A DNA stretch of 64,000 nt, from positions 38,043,362-38,107,361 of the forward strand of contig NC_060061.1 in NCBI RefSeq assembly GCF_020283565.1, written 5' to 3'. The notes under the pieces were generated by a model. That model was given only the letters and a program-made list of their open reading frames with translations. It did no database searches and was not told the DNA's origin. Of the stretch, positions 1-10,402 are shown piece after piece; positions within the stretch are counted from its first letter, which is position 1; each line of letters begins with the position of its first letter. The DNA comes from Trifolium pratense (Eukaryota > Streptophyta > Magnoliopsida > Fabales > Fabaceae). The translations under genes were made by a program, and so were the position numbers.

Positions 1-1047
1 ATTAAGAAAAACCCTTGCTTTGATGCTCGACTCTCAGACATATGCATCAGTACCTCGGCTGCTCCTACTTATCTTCCTGGTTACAACTTCAAGAACCAAG
101 ACACCGAAGGGAACATACATGAATTCAACCTCATTGATGGCGGTGTTTCTGCAAATAATCCGGTATATAAATGTTTATATACACCTTTTGTCACTACTAT
201 AAGAAAAAAAAAACTTTTTAAATTAATTAAATAACTTGTATATGTAGTCTATATACTAATTTTCATTTTATGACGGTTGATCTTCCAGACTTTAGTAGCC
301 GTGAATGAAGTAACCACACAGATAATTAATGAGAATAATGACTTTTATGCCATCAAACCCATGGAATATAGTCGCTTTTTGATAATCTCGTTGGGCACGG
401 GGACACAGAAGAATGAACAAAAGTTTGATTCGAAAATGGCCGCCAAATGGGGTCTATTGGATTGGTTAACCCATGGCGGATCCACTCCCTTAATCGATAT
501 CTTTAGCCAATCCTCTGGAGATATGGTTGACATTCATCTGGCTACGGTCACTGAAGCACTTAACTGCCAAGAAAATTACCTTCGAATACAGGTAATAAAA
601 ACAATATTATAATTAGTTTTTAGAAATTTTATATATAGTATGTATACATATATTTTTTCCATTTTTCAATTCTCATATTACATAAAAATGCAGGATGATA
701 CATTGACTGGTATAGACTCTTCAGTTGATATTGCCACAAAAGAGAATTTAGATAAACTTTGTCAAATTGGAGAAAAGTTATTGAAGAAACCCGTAGCTAA
801 GATCAATTTGGAGAATGGAATGTGTGAGCCTACTCAAAATGGGGAGACCAATCAAGAAGCTCTCAAAAGGTATTAATGGTCATTGGTCATTGATTCAATT
901 ATTATATTATATTTATAAAAAAAAAATTGTTGATCTTCTATATATATTTTTCATGAGTTAAATATCAATATTAATCTTTGCAGGTTCGCAAAAATACTTT
1001 CACAAGAGAGGAAGCTTCGAGAATTAACATCCCCTCACGTACACTAA
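1..1047 (+). CDS. Patatin-like phospholipase, 3' part (5' end outside window)
   Basis: Patatin-type lipid acyl hydrolases release fatty acids from membrane lipids with a Ser-Asp dyad. Four exons are readable: 1-162, 289-591, 694-869 and 984-1047, all joined by GT-AG introns in frame. The first ends in [11 protein letters not shown], which holds the catalytic Asp of the D-G-G motif. The next begins TLVAVNEVT and contains [10 protein letters not shown] and [17 protein letters not shown], both typical of plant patatin-like proteins. The last exon gives the C-terminus [14 protein letters not shown] and a TAA stop at 1045-1047. The G-x-S-x-G nucleophile exon lies upstream of the window, so whether the gene is whole cannot be judged. 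No break is seen in the visible part. A truncated relative lies at 5211-5806. Confidence 0.85.
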
Positions 1048-1497
1048 ACCTTGATTTAGAGAGACATCCATTAACATTATTACTAATTCTTTCTATGTAC
1101 TATATAATAAAATTATTCGTCTATTTGTACCAAAAAAATAAAAAATTATTTGTCTATAGTTCATTTATTTAGAGTTTGCATTGGATTCAATTGATGTATA
1201 GAAAATGTGGGCGTATTTGTTTGTTGATTTATTAATAAAAAGATTTAATTTATTGTTCTTCTTTGTGTACCAATTCCAAATAAACTAACTTTAATAATGT
1301 TAGAATTAGAATGTTCAAAACCAGCTACAAGTTGGATTTGGTGAATGGTTAGAATTTTTCTTTTTGATGTCTAGTCTATTATCTTGAGAAATATAATACA
1401 TGAATAACAACAATAAATAAACATTATGTAAATTTTGTTCCTCCTAGTGCTTTTTTGGTTTCATCAGCAATGAAGAGTGAATCAAAATAAACATATA
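1048..1497. other. Patatin 3' flank, no gene seen
   Basis: AT-rich sequence after the patatin stop codon. AATAAAA near 1233 could serve as a poly(A) signal. No reading frame or repeat end is visible before the Helitron boundary. Confidence 0.5.
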
Positions 1498-2296
1498 CTA
1501 GACCCTTACCCGTGCGATGCACGGGTGTGATGCAATTATTTTTATTTTACAATTGCATAAAACTGAAACATTACATATTATCAAAATAATAAGAATAATA
1601 AAATAGAGAATCCGAAATTCAAAAGATTTATTTTCTAAGGAGAAGTGGTGTGGCATTGTAAGTGAGTGGTTAAATGAAGAAATATTATTGGTTTAAGGAT
1701 TATGGTTTACTTTACATGAGTAACGGAATGACTATCTAAAATTTATATATACAGGAGTAATATGATATATCTCCGCACAACATATAAATCTATTTCAAAA
1801 CACACAAAGGATTGGATGAAAAGATATGTGACAAAATCTAAGTCACACAATTGACATATAAATAGTGACAGAATTAGAAAAACTCAAATAAAACAAATAA
1901 AATTAAAGGGTACATACCTTTTAAAAATATTCCAAAGGGACATATGTGAAGAGCATCAACCTCACAGTTCAGTTCGTTTGAGTAAGAGATGATGACCCAA
2001 AGCCTAAAATCAAAAATTATAAAAATAAGTATATCAATAAAAAAATGAATAAATAAAAAAGTAAAGGAAAGGAAAGTAAAACAACTATTACATAATTCAA
2101 TTAAAAATAAAGTATATATTATTTAATTTGTATCATAATAGAATATAAATACACATATACAGTAACAATTAACTAAACCTATAAATGATGTGCAACACAA
2201 AAGTTGAATGTATGATCTGCAAGAAACAAAAAATGTCAAATTCTCTTAATTTTATTTGTTATGCAAAAAGTTAATTTTTGCAAAAAATAAAATAAC

Positions 2297-2649
2297 TACA
2301 ACAAATCATGATTTTAGAAAATAACATAAGTATTTATACCTGATGCACAAAAGATGAAGAGGCAAGATAATGGAAAGAGAAATTGCACATTATAAGATAT
2401 GAAAAAATCTATTCTCACATTCAACCGGAAAAACAAATGGTAATCTTATTAAGCACATGATTGAGCACCAGGGTACAACAAATCATGATTTTAGAAAATA
2501 ACATAATATTTATACCTGATGCACAAAAGATGAAGAGGCAAGATAATGGAAAGAGAAATTGCACATTATAAGATATGAAAAAATCTATTCTCACATTCAA
2601 CCGGAAAAACAAATGGTAATCTTATTAAGCACATGATTGAGCACCAGGG
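2297..2649. repeat. 177-bp tandem duplication inside the Helitron
   Basis: Positions 2297-2473 and 2474-2649 are two head-to-tail copies that differ by a single base deletion in the second copy. Both begin TACAACAAATCATG and end GAGCACCAGGG. The near identity suggests a recent unequal event or replication slippage within the element. Confidence 0.9.
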
Positions 2650-2977
2650 GATGAAAATATTTGTTTCTAACATTCGTAATGGTTAGTTAGGAAAATATGA
2701 ATAAGATACAAATTAAAACAGTTGTAAGCTATATATTAAAATATTGGTAGAAGAGTCCAAGGGATGAAAATTGAATTGTGACTTAAGAGATGAAAAATAT
2801 ATTACCGAGAGTTATAAAGTTAATTAGTGTGTATTTTTGTATTCTCCTTATTATAATATAGTAAGCAAAAATTATTATATTCACCAAAAAAAGTAAAGGC
2901 TAAGTAAAAGCTTGAGTGAGTGTATATTAAAAAGGCATAAGTATATAAATGTAGAATATGAAAAGTATAGAGATGAC

Positions 2978-2998
2978 AATAATAATTATAATAATAAC

Positions 2999-3029
<31 letters not shown>
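2978..3029. repeat. (AAT)n microsatellite
   Basis: An interrupted AAT/AATA run of about 50 bp near the 5' terminus (minus strand) of the Helitron. Confidence 0.9.
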
Positions 3030-3031
<2 letters not shown>

Positions 3032-3107
3032 TGTGGCTAAATGAAACAATTTGATTGGTCTAAGTGGATTAGGGTTAGGAGAACTATTTAGGAATTATAT
3101 ATATAGA

Positions 3108-3665
3108 TTTGAGTAACCACAAACTCCAATCACTTTTTCACACTCATTTTCTACGGTAAAATTTTTCAACTTTTCCTAAATATATAACAACATTTGCAAC
3201 TTACACCACGTTTTTTCATTCCCAATATAACTCGAAGCACTTTTATTCCCTAAGACTATATAAAGGTTATTCATGAATTCACTTGAACAATTTTTGTTGC
3301 TTAATTTTTGCTTATGAAATGAAATGAACAATATTTTATTGGACTTACATCAAGACTTCTATTTCTTCCGATAGAGCAATAAATTGTACATCATCATCAT
3401 ATACTATATCTTGTTAGCTTGAAATTGATAACTTAATTACTAGATCCAAATTAGATTGTGAATTAGCTTTCAAAGATTAATCATTTTGCTTTGTGAAATA
3501 TCTCTAATCCAATCATCTAGTGGAATAAATTCTATATTTTGCTAAAATTGTTGATATTTCCAAATAAGTTTGCTGTTCTGGATATGAAAGGTGAAATGAG
3601 AAATAAATCTGAAAATTAAAGAAATTTAGCTATTAAACCCAACAAAGTCCACTAAAACTCGGCCA
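3108..3665. other. Gene-free stretch
   Basis: AT-rich DNA between Helitron and SINE with no reading frame above 60 codons and no clear repeat ends. Nothing further supported. Confidence 0.5.
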
Positions 3666-3676
3666 TATCTTTAATT

Positions 3677-3810
3677 TTTTTTTTTGTTAAGTAACCTAAT
3701 AGCTAGAATTTCACTTTTTAAGGTGAAATAGTGGAAGTGCCAGTGTTCGAATTCCGATCCTTGTATTTTACATGCAATGTCCTGACCAACTGAACTATGC
3801 TCACGAGGAC
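3677..3810 (-). mobile_element. tRNA-derived SINE with 11-bp target duplication
   Basis: On the minus strand it starts GTCCTCGTGAGCATAG, has an A-box-like and a B-box-like stretch (degenerate GGTTCGAAYCC), and ends in an A-rich tail. It is flanked by a perfect direct repeat TATCTTTAATT at 3666-3676 and 3811-3821. This is the same family as the copies near 9701, 12621, 30786 and 31737. It is not a functional tRNA gene because the cloverleaf cannot be closed. Confidence 0.85.
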
Positions 3811-4206
3811 TATCTTTAATTAATATTATTAATTAAGCACAGAATAGAAAATATTTAGGCCAATTATAAAGTACCAATGTAAATATTCAGATATAATGAA
3901 GATGAATTGGAATTGAAGGTCAATCTCATTTTCTTAGGGAAAAAATATTAGGTACAGTTTTCTTGTTAAATTGGGATAAATAAATAATAATCTTGTTATT
4001 TACAAATCTTACCCTAAAGATTTGAAAACTATTCTTTTGGCTGCTTCACTCTAAAATCTAGATTCTTCATTTACTGATTTCTTTTTCTTTGCCAACGTAA
4101 ACAATTTGAAGTGGATCTAGATATTGCTAATTATATATTTGACAAAAATGTTATCATAATTTTAAAATCCTATTTTTTGTAAACGATGTTTTTAATAATT
4201 TTACAG

Positions 4207-4300
4207 CCATCCAAAAATGCTGGCGAAAGCTTCTTCCACTTGATGTCAGAACTCGCCCCGAATTCTGAACTACTAAAGTCCCTTTTCCCTATGAATCAGA
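4207..4300 (+). other. Possible orphan exon fragment
   Basis: After a consensus-like acceptor (TTTTACAG) there are about 31 codons without a stop that look protein-like (reading ...FFHLMSELAPNSELLK...). No flanking exon was found and no family was recognised. It could be a transduplicated gene piece or chance. Confidence 0.2.
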
Positions 4301-4630
4301 GGGTGAAAAAAAAATAAATTAAAATATAGTTAAAGAAAAACATTTTGAGTTTGAATTAGGCAATGATCCACTAATTTTGAAACTCCTCCCTCCACCTTCG
4401 TAGAAATAAGTGATCTTAATTTTGGGTTCTATGGTTGAATTGTCCATTGTAATTTGTTTCCTACTTTGGTTTGCTTTATAATAATATATACCATACTATA
4501 ATTTAGTAACAAAGAAATGATCTTAATTTGGACCTACAGCATAGACGACAAATTATAATATTCAACGCTGGCACGCAGCCTTGACTGATGATGGAGACAC
4601 AGTCAACAACATTCCTCTTCCTCGCATATA

Positions 4631-4777
4631 CTCACTCCATCCTTAATTATAAGCAAAAGTCAACTTTTCAGATTCATTGAAAAACTAATGTATTTGGCCT
4701 ATATTATAGACCACATACATCCATTATTGAATGAATCTCAAAAGTAAAATTTTGCTTATAAATCAGGATAAAGGGAG
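4631..4777. mobile_element. Stowaway-like MITE
   Basis: A 147-bp element with inverted ends CTCACTCCATCCTTAATTATAAGCAAAA and a matching complementary end finishing GGGAG, flanked by TA at 4629-4630 and 4778-4779. Inverted ends of the CTCCCTCC type and TA duplication are the Stowaway (Tc1/mariner) hallmarks. It is non-coding. Confidence 0.8.
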
Positions 4778-5210
4778 TATGCATGCAATCTTAAATCTAT
4801 AAATACAACTTTAAGGAATGCAATGTAACAAACCAACTAAATACTCATAAGCTTTCATTTGTGCAATCAATTAACACTACCAAGTAGCGTGATCTTAGCG
4901 ATGTGGGACTTAAAGAGTCTTTTTTCCAATTCACACTATACATGGTTCTAACACTATGTGTTTACTTTAATACCAAGTTTCCTCCAATTCTCATCATGTT
5001 CCAACAATTAACATTCATAAGCTTTCAAAACTTTAATTTCTTTGCCATTCTACACAACAACCTCACCAAACATACACATCCAAACTACTACAACTTAATT
5101 AATTTCCAAATACAAATGTTTGTTAACTAGTTGTGGTTTTTGAAAATCAAACTTTATTTAATTTGCAAACATATCACTGATTAGTTTTTTTTTTGGTGAT
5201 TATATTTCAG
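4778..5210. other. Upstream flank of truncated patatin copy
   Basis: Contains CTATAAATACA near 4798, a plausible TATA box, followed by leader-like DNA. It may be the remaining promoter of the second patatin copy, but no 5' coding exons follow, so it does not lead into a usable gene. Confidence 0.3.
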
Positions 5211-5806
5211 ACTTTAGTGGCTGTAAATGAAGTAACAAAGCAGATAATTAATCAAAATAATGACTTTTATGCCATCAACCCTATGGAATATAGTCGTTTC
5301 TTGATAATCTCACTAGGAACGGGGACACCGAAGAATGAACAAAAGTTTAATGCAAAAATGGCATCAAAATGGGGTCTATTGGATTGGTTAACTCATGGTG
5401 GTTCCACTCCCTTAATTGATGTGTTTAGTCAATCATCAAGAGATATGGTTGATTTTCATCTTTCAACAGCTCAAGCACTTAATTCACAACATAATTACCT
5501 TAGGATACAGGTAATATTTTCAATATATATAAACTCATTTGTAATTTTTATATAGAATTAGTATTAGTATGGCCCAAAAGAAATTTTCTTATACTAAACT
5601 TTATTATAATACAGGATGATACATTGACTGGTACAAGTTCTTCTGTTGATATTGCCACAAAAGATAACTTAGAAAAACTTTGCCAAATTGGAGACAAATT
5701 GTTGAAGAAACCAATATCTAAGGTAAATCTAGAGACTGGTATGCTTGAACCAATTGAAAAAGGGGAATCCAATGAAGATGCACTCAAAAGTTTAGTGTTT
5801 CTATAA
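5211..5806 (+). pseudogene. Truncated patatin-like copy (two internal exons)
   Basis: Exon-like segments 5211-5510 and 5615 onward match the second and third exons of the gene at 289-869, with the same splice sites between them. The reading includes [11 protein letters not shown] and [18 protein letters not shown]. No upstream exon with the D-G-G Asp or the G-x-S-x-G Ser is found before it. At the 3' side, similarity stops exactly where the splice donor should be: the frame instead runs five codons (SLVFL) to TAA at 5804-5806. The copy cannot encode a working patatin and is taken as a pseudogene fragment. Confidence 0.8.
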
Positions 5807-5829
5807 TTAACTGTGAATTTATTTGCAAG

Positions 5830-6420
5830 TTTGTATTTTTATGTTCAAATAATCGGACTAGTATTCGTTTGTGTGCTTCGCGAATTTATAACTATTTTAT
5901 CTAAAGAACAAACTTAGACAACAAGTTCCTACCACCCTGAGTTGGTAAATATAATTGTGTTAAGGTCTCAAAGACTTAGACAACAAACTTTTCAATTTGA
6001 GAGAGAAAACAAAATCTAGAAACGGATATAGCTTAGAAATCTTGAGTGTTTGCAAACCTATAAAATCAAACTATATTAGAGATAAAGATATACAATTTGT
6101 ATTTTGAATTTCAAATAACGCGGCTATTAATCATTTGCTTTGATCATATGATTATAACCCGTGCGCTACGCAGGTTATCAAAAGAACAAATACAGATAGC
6201 CTGAGTTAGTAAATAGTACTTACTTGTGTTAGGTCTGATATATTATAACCTGCTACTGCTAAAACATTTGTTATTACTGTTTCTGATCTAAATTTAAAAA
6301 TACTGAGTAATAATAATAATAGCCTCAATTAAAATCCAAACATTACCTTAATTAGTCTAAAAAAACAACAGCCACTAATTTTAAAAATGCATATTATTAT
6401 TAAAAAAACAAGGTTCCCTC
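5830..6420. repeat. Duplicated serpin 3' flank, copy 1
   Basis: Diverged from, but clearly collinear with, 7610-8460. Shared landmarks are TATAACCCGTGCGCTACG (6155-6172; degraded near 7922), TACTGTTTCTGATCTAAAT (near 6275 and 8184) and CCTTAATTAGTCT with ACAACAGCCACTAATTTT. This marks a tandem duplication that carried a serpin gene plus about 0.8 kb of 3' flank. The hairpin-like CCGTGCGCTACGCAGG could be a Helitron end relic. No gene is seen here. Confidence 0.65.
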
Positions 6421-6464
6421 TTTATCTGGGTGATCCAATTGATTCAATAATCAGGAATTTAAGA

Positions 6465-7218
6465 TCACAGGCCTAGAGGATTGAGCACTTGCCCAACAAA
6501 GAGTATCGTTCCAGATAAATCTTCTCTGATCAGAAACAAGAAAGGGTGATCAGCTACAAAATCTATTGGAGGTGGAGGCTCGACGACATAACCACACATA
6601 GCAGTAGCCATGCAAGTCGTTGCAACAGCAGCAGCTTCAGTACCTTCTTCATTTACTTCAATAAAAGACTTCTGAAAAATGTTAGAAACATAAAGGTCTT
6701 GGTCTATAGGAGAGTCCACGATTTTTGTCAAACCTCCCGCAGAGAAAGGTAAGACCAATCCTAAATCCTTCAACATTTCAGAAGTTTCAAATCCAAAAGA
6801 AATTTTGAATTTTGGAATCCTGAAGGCACCAACTGCCACTTTTTTACGAGGCAGCTTTTGTTCCAAGAACTCAGATTCGGAAGCTACCTTATCAATCAAA
6901 GCTAACAACCCATCTTTTGTATCAGCAAGAAAAATGTAAATAGAGAATTGGCGCTTGTCTTCACTCTTCACCTTGCTTATAAGGAAGACGAAGTACTTTA
7001 AAACCATAAAATACACTGATAAATTGCGGATTCCAGCTCCTCGTGAAGGGAACCTTCAGAGCAGGTGCAGAGGGACAATGGCGAAAACAACATGTTGTTT
7101 ATCTTGATATTGTTGTTTGGAGAACAAATGGTTGGCCATGGTCATAGAAACTTTGGTTAGGTCGGTGATTGATTCGTCGTGGAAATCCATTCTACTTCTC
7201 TCTGAAACTGAAAACATC
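6465..7218 (-). pseudogene. Serpin pseudogene with internal deletion
   Basis: Serpins are suicide inhibitors of proteases. On the minus strand the copy starts near 7218 (MFSVSERSRMDFHDES...) and gives the first ~45 residues. It then passes straight into the C-terminal third, which is in a different frame and starts around residue 'ISVYFMVLKYFVFL'. The whole middle, including the intron, is gone. The C-terminal part to the stop at 6465 keeps serpin signatures: VNEEGTEAAAVATT (hinge of the reactive loop), PIDFVADHPFLFLIRE and GTILFVGQVLNP. Deletion plus frame change rule out a functional inhibitor. Confidence 0.85.
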
Positions 7219-7241
7219 TTTGAAGCAGAGAGTCTTTGCAA

Positions 7242-8605
7242 ATCCTTATTTTATATTTATAATATAAAAGATGTCTTGCTGGTCAAGTCATGCAAAAAAA
7301 ATCTGCCAAATCTTAATTTTTTTTTTTTGGTATAACATCTTTTTTTTTTTTGTTTGTAGATAAACCAATGTTGACTATTTTATCTACACGGCAGTTTCCT
7401 TCTCTGAAAATATGAGTGACTTTAAAATGCAGTTGGAAAAGAAAGATGCATGCAATTTCTCCATCTATTAGGAAGAGTCCAAAATATAATGTGAAGTTGC
7501 TTGAAAGCCAAGGTAACAAGTTGAGAATTAGTTTCTAGCTAAACGTGATGCTAACTCTTATAAAAAAAGAGTGTAATTGTTTATTCATTAAATATATGAA
7601 TTTATTTTTAAAGTTTGTATGTTGAAATTCAAATAACCGACTATTATTCATTTGCTCTGTTCATATCACCTCAGTTGGTAAATACTTGTTTTAGGTCTCA
7701 TACACATAAAAAACAAACTTGTTAATATGGAAAAGGAACATGGCTCAGAAAGCTGTGTTTGGAATTTGAGTGAGAAAATAGAGTTTAGAAAGGGACATGG
7801 ATTAGAAAGCTTTAGTGTTTGAATACATATAAAATCAAATTATATTAGAGATATACCGTGTTTGTCTTTTGTCTTTTGATGTTCAAATAACACGACTATT
7901 ATTCATTTCTCTGACCATGATTATAACCGAGCTACGAAGGTCTACACTAGTTTATCAAAGAACAAGTAAATACTTGTGTAAGGTCTGATATACATAGAAA
8001 ACAAACTTGTTAATATAATTAAAAGGGATATCAATTAGAAAGCTTAAGTAGTGTTTGGAATTTGATTCAAGACTTGAAACTTTTCAAATCCGGATAAGTA
8101 ACAAGAACTTATACTCCTAAAACCTTTTCCTTGGGTATGGAATATTGGAATCAATTTCTGCATAATCATGCAGAACCTATGCTTACTGTTTCTGATCTAA
8201 ATTATAAAAAGGAGAATGTTAACTTGTGCCCTTAAGGGCACATGTTAAGGAGATAAATGTGGAAAAAATTTATTGAACTTGTGGTGTATTCAATTAAATA
8301 CTATATTTCTATCATTAAATACTATATTTCTATTTTTAGGTAGTTTAACATGTGCCCTTAGGGCACAAGTTAACATAACCCTTATAAAAATTAATAGCCT
8401 CAATTCAAATCCTACCATTACCTTAATTAGTCTCAAAAGAACAACAGCCACTAATTTTTGACAATCTTAATCCATTTGAGATACACTTAGATCATTTCAA
8501 AGACAGTAAGCAATTGTCATATAAAATACATATTCTTCATAAAAAGTATTGTTCCAGACAAATTTTCTCGGATTGAGCACTTGATTCTATAACAGGAATT
8601 TAAGA
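7242..8605. other. Duplicated serpin 3' flank, copy 2, no gene
   Basis: The gap between the serpin copies. 7610-8460 is the counterpart of 5830-6420. A CTAGT preceded by a degraded GC hairpin near 7930-7952 could be a Helitron 3' relic. The only clean insertion is the Mutator-like MITE at 8211-8381. Confidence 0.55.
8211..8381. mobile_element. Mutator-like MITE with 9-bp target duplication
   Basis: 171 bp, flanked by a perfect TTATAAAAA at 8202-8210 and 8382-8390. The inverted ends read GGAGAATGTTAACTTGTGCC and, from the other side, GGGTTATGTTAACTTGTGCC. A 9-bp duplication is diagnostic of Mutator-like elements. Each terminus also holds a short palindrome (GTGCCCTTAAGGGCAC; TGTGCCCTTAGGGCACA). 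The paralogous flank at about 6285-6310 lacks the element, giving a natural empty site. Confidence 0.85.
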
Positions 8606-9700
8606 TCACTTGATTATCGGATTGAGAACTTGGCCAATAAAGAGTATTGTTCCAGAAAAATCTTCTCGAATAAAAAACAAGAAAGGGTGGTCAGCTACAA
8701 AGTCTATCGGCTTTTGCAGAAGTCTGGTACGCTTGCGACTCTTCAACAAGTATGTAGGAACGGTCACTGCAGCAGCTTCGGTACCTTCTTCATTTACTAC
8801 TTCAATAAAAGATTTGTGGTATATATTGGAAACGTAAAGGTCTCGACCCATACGAGAGTCCACCATATTCGTCAGACCTCCCGGAGAAAAAGGTAAAACC
8901 ACTCCTAGCTCCTTTAGCGCGCCAGAAGTTTCAAGCTCAAAAGAAATATTAAATCTTGGAATTCTGAAGTCACCTACCTTAACTTTTTTTCGAGGACACT
9001 TATGTTCCAGAAACTCGGATTCTGAAGCTACCTTGTCAATCAAAGCTAGCAACCCATCTTTTACATCAGGAAGAAAAACGTAAATAGAGAATTGACGCGT
9101 ATCTTCACCTTGCTTATAAGGAAGACGAAGTACTTTGAAACCATCAAATACACTGATAAATTGCTCTTCCCGGCTCCTCATGAAGGGAACTTTGATTGAG
9201 TTGTCATTAAGAAGATGAAAATCATAGTCTTTTGTATATAATGTATCAAACTCCTCCTCCCATGCTCCTTTGAAGTAGAGTGCATTTGCAAAGATGAGCT
9301 TTGTTAAGTTATTAACAGACCCGGGTGGAAGTACATTTTTTATAAGACCATTTGTCATTTTTTAGCCCATGAATTAATTTTTTTTGTCACTCCAAGAGCC
9401 TTTAAAACAATATTGAAAAAAAAAAGAAAAAAAAACATTATCCGTGTAAAAAGATAAATTGAATTTTTCAGTAAGAAATTTAATAGAAGAATTGAACATT
9501 TTGATGATATTATTGTAACATGTTGTGTTTGATAAATCAGTTGTATACCATCACAGAGGAAATATGAACATTATATAGGCGAGACTGAGTTGCAAAACAG
9601 ACAATACTTCTAACTAATTAGCAAAACATTGATTGTGTAGTGTACATATTATGTGTACAGTTGTTATTGTTACTGTTCTAACTTACTAAAAATAGTCTCC

Positions 9701-9844
9701 GTCAGCTTAGCTCAGTTGATAGGAAAATCGCATTATATATGCAGGAGTTGAGATTCGAACCCCAAACACTCCACCTATTCATCTTTTAAGGTTGAATGTC
9801 CAGCCACCGGGCTACTTTGACAAACAAAAAAAAAGAGAGACAAA
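9701..9844 (+). mobile_element. tRNA-derived SINE in serpin intron
   Basis: Starts GTCAGCTTAGCTCAGTTGAT (A-box region) with a B box GATTCGAACCCC, followed by a non-tRNA body (CAGCCACCGGGCTACTTTGA) and an A-rich tail. No convincing target duplication was found. It lies in the intron of the broken serpin gene. Confidence 0.75.
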
Positions 9845-10402
9845 ATAAAGATTGATATTTATGTCATTTGGTACCCTAAGTATTTCATGATTTCATCAAA
9901 TAATTAAGTCAAAAGAGTAAAGAAAGAAAAGAACAGATAAATGTCTGTGAAGGTAAATTAATTGATTAATACCAAAAAAGCATGGCATGGATTCAAGATT
10001 AATAAAAAGAGGGATTATAGATTATGATACCTTGGTCATGAAATCAACTGAGGCAAGAGAGGCTTTGAAATCAGTAGCCACAATTTCTTTGAAGGAAGGT
10101 TGAAGTGGAAGTGATTGTTCAACCCACATACCATTGACGAACAACAGCAAAGGTCCGCCTGCCGGAGTAGCATCGGTGAGCGCGTAGGAAATGAGCTGAG
10201 AGGATAAAGATTTGAGTCGGTCGATAGATTCGGATTGTAGGAAAGACAAAAGCTGTTGTTGTGTCGGACCCTCAGAGCCAGCAGCGATGATGCTGAGCAC
10301 CGTGTAGATTGACAATGGCGAAAACACAATGTTGCTTTCTTGGAATTCTTGTTTGGAGAACAAGTGGTTGGCCATGGTCATAGAAACTTTGGTTAGGTCA
10401 GT

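Larger units (their letters stand above)
1498..3107 (-). mobile_element. Non-autonomous Helitron
   Basis: Read on the minus strand, the left edge ends with a GC-rich hairpin (CCCGTGC-ATC-GCACGGG, around 1510-1526), a few bases, then CTAG followed by T. That is the Helitron 3' signature (hairpin, CTRR, host T). The right edge on the minus strand begins TCTATATATATAA and is preceded by host A at 3108, matching the 5' TC end and insertion between A and T. The 1.6-kb body has no Rep/helicase reading frame, so the element must be non-autonomous. It holds a 177-bp tandem duplication and an AAT microsatellite. The ends are seen directly; pairing of these two ends is inferred. Confidence 0.65.

Noticed and set aside
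4903..5130. 75-codon frame before the patatin fragment
   Set aside because: No similarity to patatin exons and a composition typical of AT-rich non-coding DNA.
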